Notes under the pieces: generated by a model
Told to the model about the DNA's origin: nothing
Seen by the model: the letters and a program-made list of their open reading frames with translations, nothing else
Databases searched by the model: none
Shown: in pieces, positions 61,301 to 64,000 of the stretch
Layout: each line of letters starts with the position of its first letter
How positions within the stretch are numbered: position 1 is the first letter of the stretch
Program-made: the position numbers and the translations under genes
DNA from: Macrostomum hystrix
Taxonomy: Eukaryota; Platyhelminthes; Macrostomidae
NCBI GenBank assembly: GCA_950097015.1
Contig: CATNEN010000001.1
Span: 1-64,000, forward strand
Length of the DNA: 64,000 nt
Reading direction: 5' to 3'

Positions 61301-64000
61301 CCTGGCGGCAAAAACTGCCAAAAATCAAAATATTTGCCTTCGAGCCGCATTCAATTCAGCCAATCCTGCAGTGTTTCTCTGGCTCATTTCCACCGTCGAG
61401 GACAAGAATCTGTTTTTCGGTCACGATGATGACGGCGAAAGTGCTGTTAGCCTCGCATTTGAGAAGCAGAATTTGGACACACTCAAACAAGTGACTGAGA
61501 AGCTTGGTCTGGCGGAGTGCCTGGCGGCAAAAACTGCCAAAAATCAAAATATTTGCCTTCTAGCCGCATTCAATACAGCCAATCCTGCAGTGTTTCTCTG
61601 GCTCATTTCCATCGTCGAGGACAAGAATCTGTTTTTCGGTCACGATGATGACGGCTACAGTGCTGTTAGCACTGCATTTTTTAAGCAGAATTTGGACACA
61701 CTCAAACGAGTGACTGAGAAGCTTGGTCTGGCGGAGTGCCTGGCGGCAAAAACTGCCAAAAATCAAAATATTTGCCTTCGAGCCGCATTCAATTCAGCCA
61801 ATCCTGCAGTGTTTCTCTGGCTCATTTCCATCGTCGAGGACAAGAATCTGTTTTTCGGTCACGATGATGACGGCTACAGTGCTGTTAGCATCGCATTTAT
61901 GGAGCAGAACTTGGACACACTCAAACAAGTGACTGAGAAGCTTGGTCTGGCGGAGTGCCTGGCGGCAAAAACTGCCAAAAATGAAAATATTTGCCTTCGA
62001 GCCGCATTCAATACAGCCAATCCTGCAGTGTTTCTCTGGCTCATTTCCACCGTCGAGGACAAGAATCTGTTTTTCGGTCACGATGATGACGGCTACAGTG
62101 CTGTTAGCCTCGCATTTGAGAAGCAGAATTTGGACACACTCAAACAAGTGACTGAGAAGCTTGGTCTGGCGGAGTGCCTGGCGGCAAAAACTGCCAAAAA
62201 TCAAAATATTTGCCTTCTAGCCGCATTCAATACAGCCAATCCTGCAGTGTTTCTCTGGCTCATTTCCATCGTCGAGGACAAGAATCTGTTTTTCGGTCAC
62301 GATGATGACGGCTACAGTGCTGTTAGCACTGCATTTTTTAAGCAGAATTTGGACACACTCAAACGAGTGACTGAGAAGCTTGGTCTGGCGGAGTGCCTGG
62401 CGGCAAAAACTGCCAAAAATGAAAATATTTGCAAAAGAGCCGCATTCAATACAGCCAATCCTGCAGTGTTTCTCTGGCTCATTTCTATCGTCGTGGACAA
62501 GAATCAGTTTTTCGTTCAAGACGATGACGGCGAAAGTGCTGTTAGCATCGCATTTAATCTTCAGAATTTGGACACACTCAAACGAGTGACTGAGAAGCTT
62601 GGTCTGGCGGAGTGCCTGGCGGCAAAAACTGCCAAAAATCAAAATATTTGCCTTCGAGCCGCATTCAATTCAGCCAATCCTGCAGTGTTTCTCTGGCTCA
62701 TTTCCACCGTCGAGGACAAGAATCTGTTTTTCGGTCACGATGATGACGGCGAAAGTGCTGTTAGCCTCGCATTTGAGAAGCAGAATTTGGACACACTCAA
62801 ACAAGTGACTGAGAAGCTTGGTCTGGCGGAGTGCCTGGCGGCAAAAACTGCCAAAAATGAAAATATTTGCCTTCGAGCCGCATTCAATACAGCCAATCCT
62901 GCAGTGTTTCTCTGGCTCATTTCCACCGTCGAGGACAAGAATCTGTTTTTCGGTCACGATGATGACGGCTACAGTGCTGTTAGCCTCGCATTTGAGAAGC
63001 AGAATTTGGACACACTCAAACAAGTGACTGAGAAGCTTGGTCTGGCGGAGTGCCTGGCGGCAAAAACTGCCAAAAATCAAAATATTTGCCTTCTAGCCGC
63101 ATTCAATACAGCCAATCCTGCAGTGTTTCTCTGGCTCATTTCCATCGTCGAGGACAAGAATCTGTTTTTCGGTCACGATGATGACGGCTACAGTGCTGTT
63201 AGCACTGCATTTTTTAAGCAGAATTTGGACACACTCAAACGAGTGACTGAGAAGCTTGGTCTGGCGGAGTGCCTGGCGGCAAAAACTGCCAAAAATGAAA
63301 ATATTTGCAAAAGAGCCGCATTCAATACAGCCAATCCTGCAGTGTTTCTCTGGCTCATTTCTATCGTCGTGGACAAGAATCAGTTTTTCGTTCAAGACGA
63401 TGACGGCGAAAGTGCTGTTAGCATCGCATTTAATCTTCAGAATTTGGACACACTCAAACGAGTGACTGAGAAGCTTGGTCTGGCGGAGTGCCTGGCGGCA
63501 AAAACTGCCAAAAATCAAAATATTTGCCTTCGAGCCGCATTCAATTCAGCCAATCCTGCAGTGTTTCTCTGGCTCATTTCCACCGTCGAGGACAAGAATC
63601 TGTTTTTCGGTCACGATGATGACGGCGAAAGTGCTGTTAGCCTCGCATTTGAGAAGCAGAATTTGGACACACTCAAACAAGTGACTGAGAAGCTTGGTCT
63701 GGCGGAGTGCCTGGCGGCAAAAACTGCCAAAAATGAAAATATTTGCCTTCTAGCCGCATTCAATACAGCCAATCCTGCAGTGTTTCTCTGGCTCATTTCC
63801 ATCGTCGAGGACAAGAATCTGTTTTTCGGTCACGATGATGACGGCTACAGTGCTGTTAGCACTGCATTTTTTAAGCAGAATTTGGACACACTCAAACGAG
63901 TGACTGAGAAGCTTGGTCTGGCGGAGTGCCTGGCGGCAAAAACTGCCAAAAATCAAAATATTTGCCTTCGAGCCGCATTCAATTCAGCCAATCCTGCAGT
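58386..64000 (+). CDS. Ankyrin-repeat protein, gene B, paralogue of the channel gene (3' end outside window)
   Basis: An open frame of at least 1,871 codons from ATG 58,386 to the window edge, with no stop. The start is supported by an in-frame stop seven codons upstream and an acceptor at 58,331. Residues 1-57 are specific to B (acidic, Ser-rich). From SLRNDLLRAIDS onward the N-terminal domain is nearly the same as in gene A. Gene B then enters 73-aa ankyrin-pair units directly: LPVHIAAFNTANPAVF replaces A's LPVHIAAKNSKNPAVF. At least 23 complete units follow, against nine in A. Typical unit content is WLISTVEDKNLFF, D-D-D-G-Y-S, LDTLKQVTEKLGLAECLAAK and NICLRAA. By homology a TRPM-like membrane domain should follow beyond the window; this is inference, and B could instead be soluble. 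Confidence 0.82.
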   Translation, partial: MDTNASVRGPEDAGSEDRELEDAESPVSTWEDSGSMSQRSEADSTYFLLSFLEPELLVFFWDINKNSLRNDLLRAIDSNDSEELSRISDRIRKGLQDDEDAKVKALLLLSAAKPELKLLQFLTERHADSCLQVRSSSANNMLHFVCGCDNSDSATAALELIYNKVGKQLVKEVNNSKQLPVHIAAFNTANPAVFLWLISTVEDKKLFFVQDDDGYSAVSIAFMEQNLDTLKQVTEKLGLAECLAAKTAKNENICLRAAFNSANPAVFLWLISTVEDKKLFFVQDDDGYSAVSIAFMEQNLDTLKQVTEKLGLAECLAAKTAKNENICLRAAFNTANPAVFLWLISTVEDKNLFFGHDDYGYSAVSLAFEKQNLDTLKQVTEKLGLAECLAAKTAKNLNICLRAAANSANPAVFLWLISTVEDKNLFFVQDDDGYSAVSTAFDELNLDTLKQVTEKLGLAECLAAKTAKNENICKRAAFNTANPAVFLWLISIVVDKNQFFVQDDDGESAVSIAFNLQNLDTLKQVTEKLGLAECLAAKTAKNENICKRAAFNTANPAVFLWLISIVVDKNQFFVQDDDGESAVSIAFNLQNLDTLKQVTEKLGLAECLAAKTAKNQNICLLAAFNTANPAVFLWLISTVEDKNLFFGHDDYGYSAVSLAFEKQNLDTLKQVTEKLGLAECLAAKTAKNLNICLRAAANSANPAVFLWLISTVEDKNLFFVQDDDGYSAVSTAFDELNLDTLKQVTEKLGLAECLAAKTAKNENICKRAAFNTANPAVFLWLISIVVDKNQFFVQDDDGESAVSIAFNLQNLDTLKQVTEKLGLAECLAAKTAKNENICKRAAFNTANPAVFLWLISIVVDKNQFFVQDDDGESAVSIAFNLQNLDTLKQVTEKLGLAECLAAKTAKNENICLLAAFNTANPAVFLWLISIVEDKNLFFGHDDDGYSAVSTAFFKQNLDTLKRVTEKLGLAECLAAKTAKNQNICLRAAFNSANPAVFLWLISTVEDKNLFFGHDDDGESAVSLAFEKQNLDTLKQVTEKLGLAECLAAKTAKNQNICLLAAFNTANPAVFLWLISIVEDKNLFFGHDDDGYSAVSTAFFKQNLDTLKRVTEKLGLAECLAAKTAKNQNICLRAAFNSANPAVFLWLISIVEDKNLFFGHDDDGYSAVSIAFMEQNLDTLKQVTEKLGLAECLAAKTAKNENICLRAAFNTANPAVFLWLISTVEDKNLFFGHDDDGYSAVSLAFEKQNLDTLKQVTEKLGLAECLAAKTAKNQNICLLAAFNTANPAVFLWLISIVEDKNLFFGHDDDGYSAVSTAFFKQNLDTLKRVTEKLGLAECLAAKTAKNENICKRAAFNTANPAVFLWLISIVVDKNQFFVQDDDGESAVSIAFNLQNLDTLKRVTEKLGLAECLAAKTAKNQNICLRAAFNSANPAVFLWLISTVEDKNLFFGHDDDGESAVSLAFEKQNLDTLKQVTEKLGLAECLAAKTAKNENICLRAAFNTANPAVFLWLISTVEDKNLFFGHDDDGYSAVSLAFEKQNLDTLKQVTEKLGLAECLAAKTAKNQNICLLAAFNTANPAVFLWLISIVEDKNLFFGHDDDGYSAVSTAFFKQNLDTLKRVTEKLGLAECLAAKTAKNENICKRAAFNTANPAVFLWLISIVVDKNQFFVQDDDGESAVSIAFNLQNLDTLKRVTEKLGLAECLAAKTAKNQNICLRAAFNSANPAVFLWLISTVEDKNLFFGHDDDGESAVSLAFEKQNLDTLKQVTEKLGLAECLAAKTAKNENICLLAAFNTANPAVFLWLISIVEDKNLFFGHDDDGYSAVSTAFFKQNLDTLKRVTEKLGLAECLAAKTAKNQNICLRAAFNSANPA
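58959..64000 (+). repeat. At least 23 in-frame 219-bp coding repeats of gene B
   Basis: The anchor GCAGTGTTTCTCTGGCTC recurs from 58,959 to 63,777 (with a truncated copy at 63,996) at exact 219-bp steps, with no indel in 5 kb. Unit types recur in blocks of four: units 3-6 (59,397-60,272) equal units 7-10 (60,273-61,148), and units 15-18 (62,025-62,900) equal units 19-22 (62,901-63,776), giving an 876-bp higher-order period. Units 11, 13 and 23 are the same type. Variable dipeptides after Ala-Phe are ME, EK, DE, NL and FK. Confidence 0.97.

Noticed and set aside
58842-63956. Reverse-strand and +1-frame repeats across gene B (for example 62-69-codon frames every 219 bp)
   Set aside because: Shadow frames of the same repeat; the uninterrupted forward frame from 58,386 explains the region.
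1-64000. Bacterial or viral origin
   Set aside because: No operons, ribosome-binding sites or phage/viral genes. The channel domain, intron and satellite content are animal-like.

Overview
The window is animal (metazoan) genomic DNA, most likely from a repeat-rich invertebrate. The species cannot be read from the sequence. The support is a large ankyrin-repeat/TRP-type cation-channel gene with a spliced last exon, consensus eukaryotic splice signals, no bacterial gene organisation, and roughly two thirds of the window in short-unit tandem repeats (minisatellites).

Layout. Positions 1-33,020 are one continuous G-rich minisatellite of 24-bp core units (with 22-23-bp variants), organised into higher-order duplications of 1,412, 1,942, 2,213 and 3,017 bp. 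About 600 bp of unique DNA then leads into channel gene A (33,612-38,657 plus a last coding exon at 39,063-39,473; predicted 1,818 aa). Gene A has an N-terminal ankyrin solenoid containing nine exactly in-phase 219-bp (73-aa) units, a six-segment TRPM-like membrane domain and a C-terminal coiled coil. From 40,257 to 57,765 there is little but minisatellites with unit sizes of 24, 32, 21, 19, 6, 22, 28, 20, 20 and 23 bp. Between the later ones sit four diverged copies of a non-coding module (near 47.9-48.4, 50.2-50.6, 54.3-54.8 and 56.1-56.4 kb). These carry RFX X-box-like sites (GTTGCTAGGCAAC and variants), and three of them end in a good splice donor. A second channel-type gene, B, starts at 58,386 and stays open to the window edge. 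It has at least 23 complete 219-bp units and shares its N-terminus and upstream flank with gene A.

How it fits together. A and B are paralogues in direct orientation, each preceded by a related GAGGAACTGAGAGG minisatellite (33 kb before A, 0.6 kb before B) and a shared flank of about 0.6 kb. The X-box modules upstream of B look like duplicated promoter/first-exon pieces that could splice to B's acceptor at 58,331. That is inference. The most striking feature is inside the 219-bp units: almost all codons are identical between units even at third positions, while a few codons change freely, and those fall on the ankyrin positions known to form ligand-contact surfaces. This suggests a family of channels with a homogenised scaffold and a diversified recognition surface.
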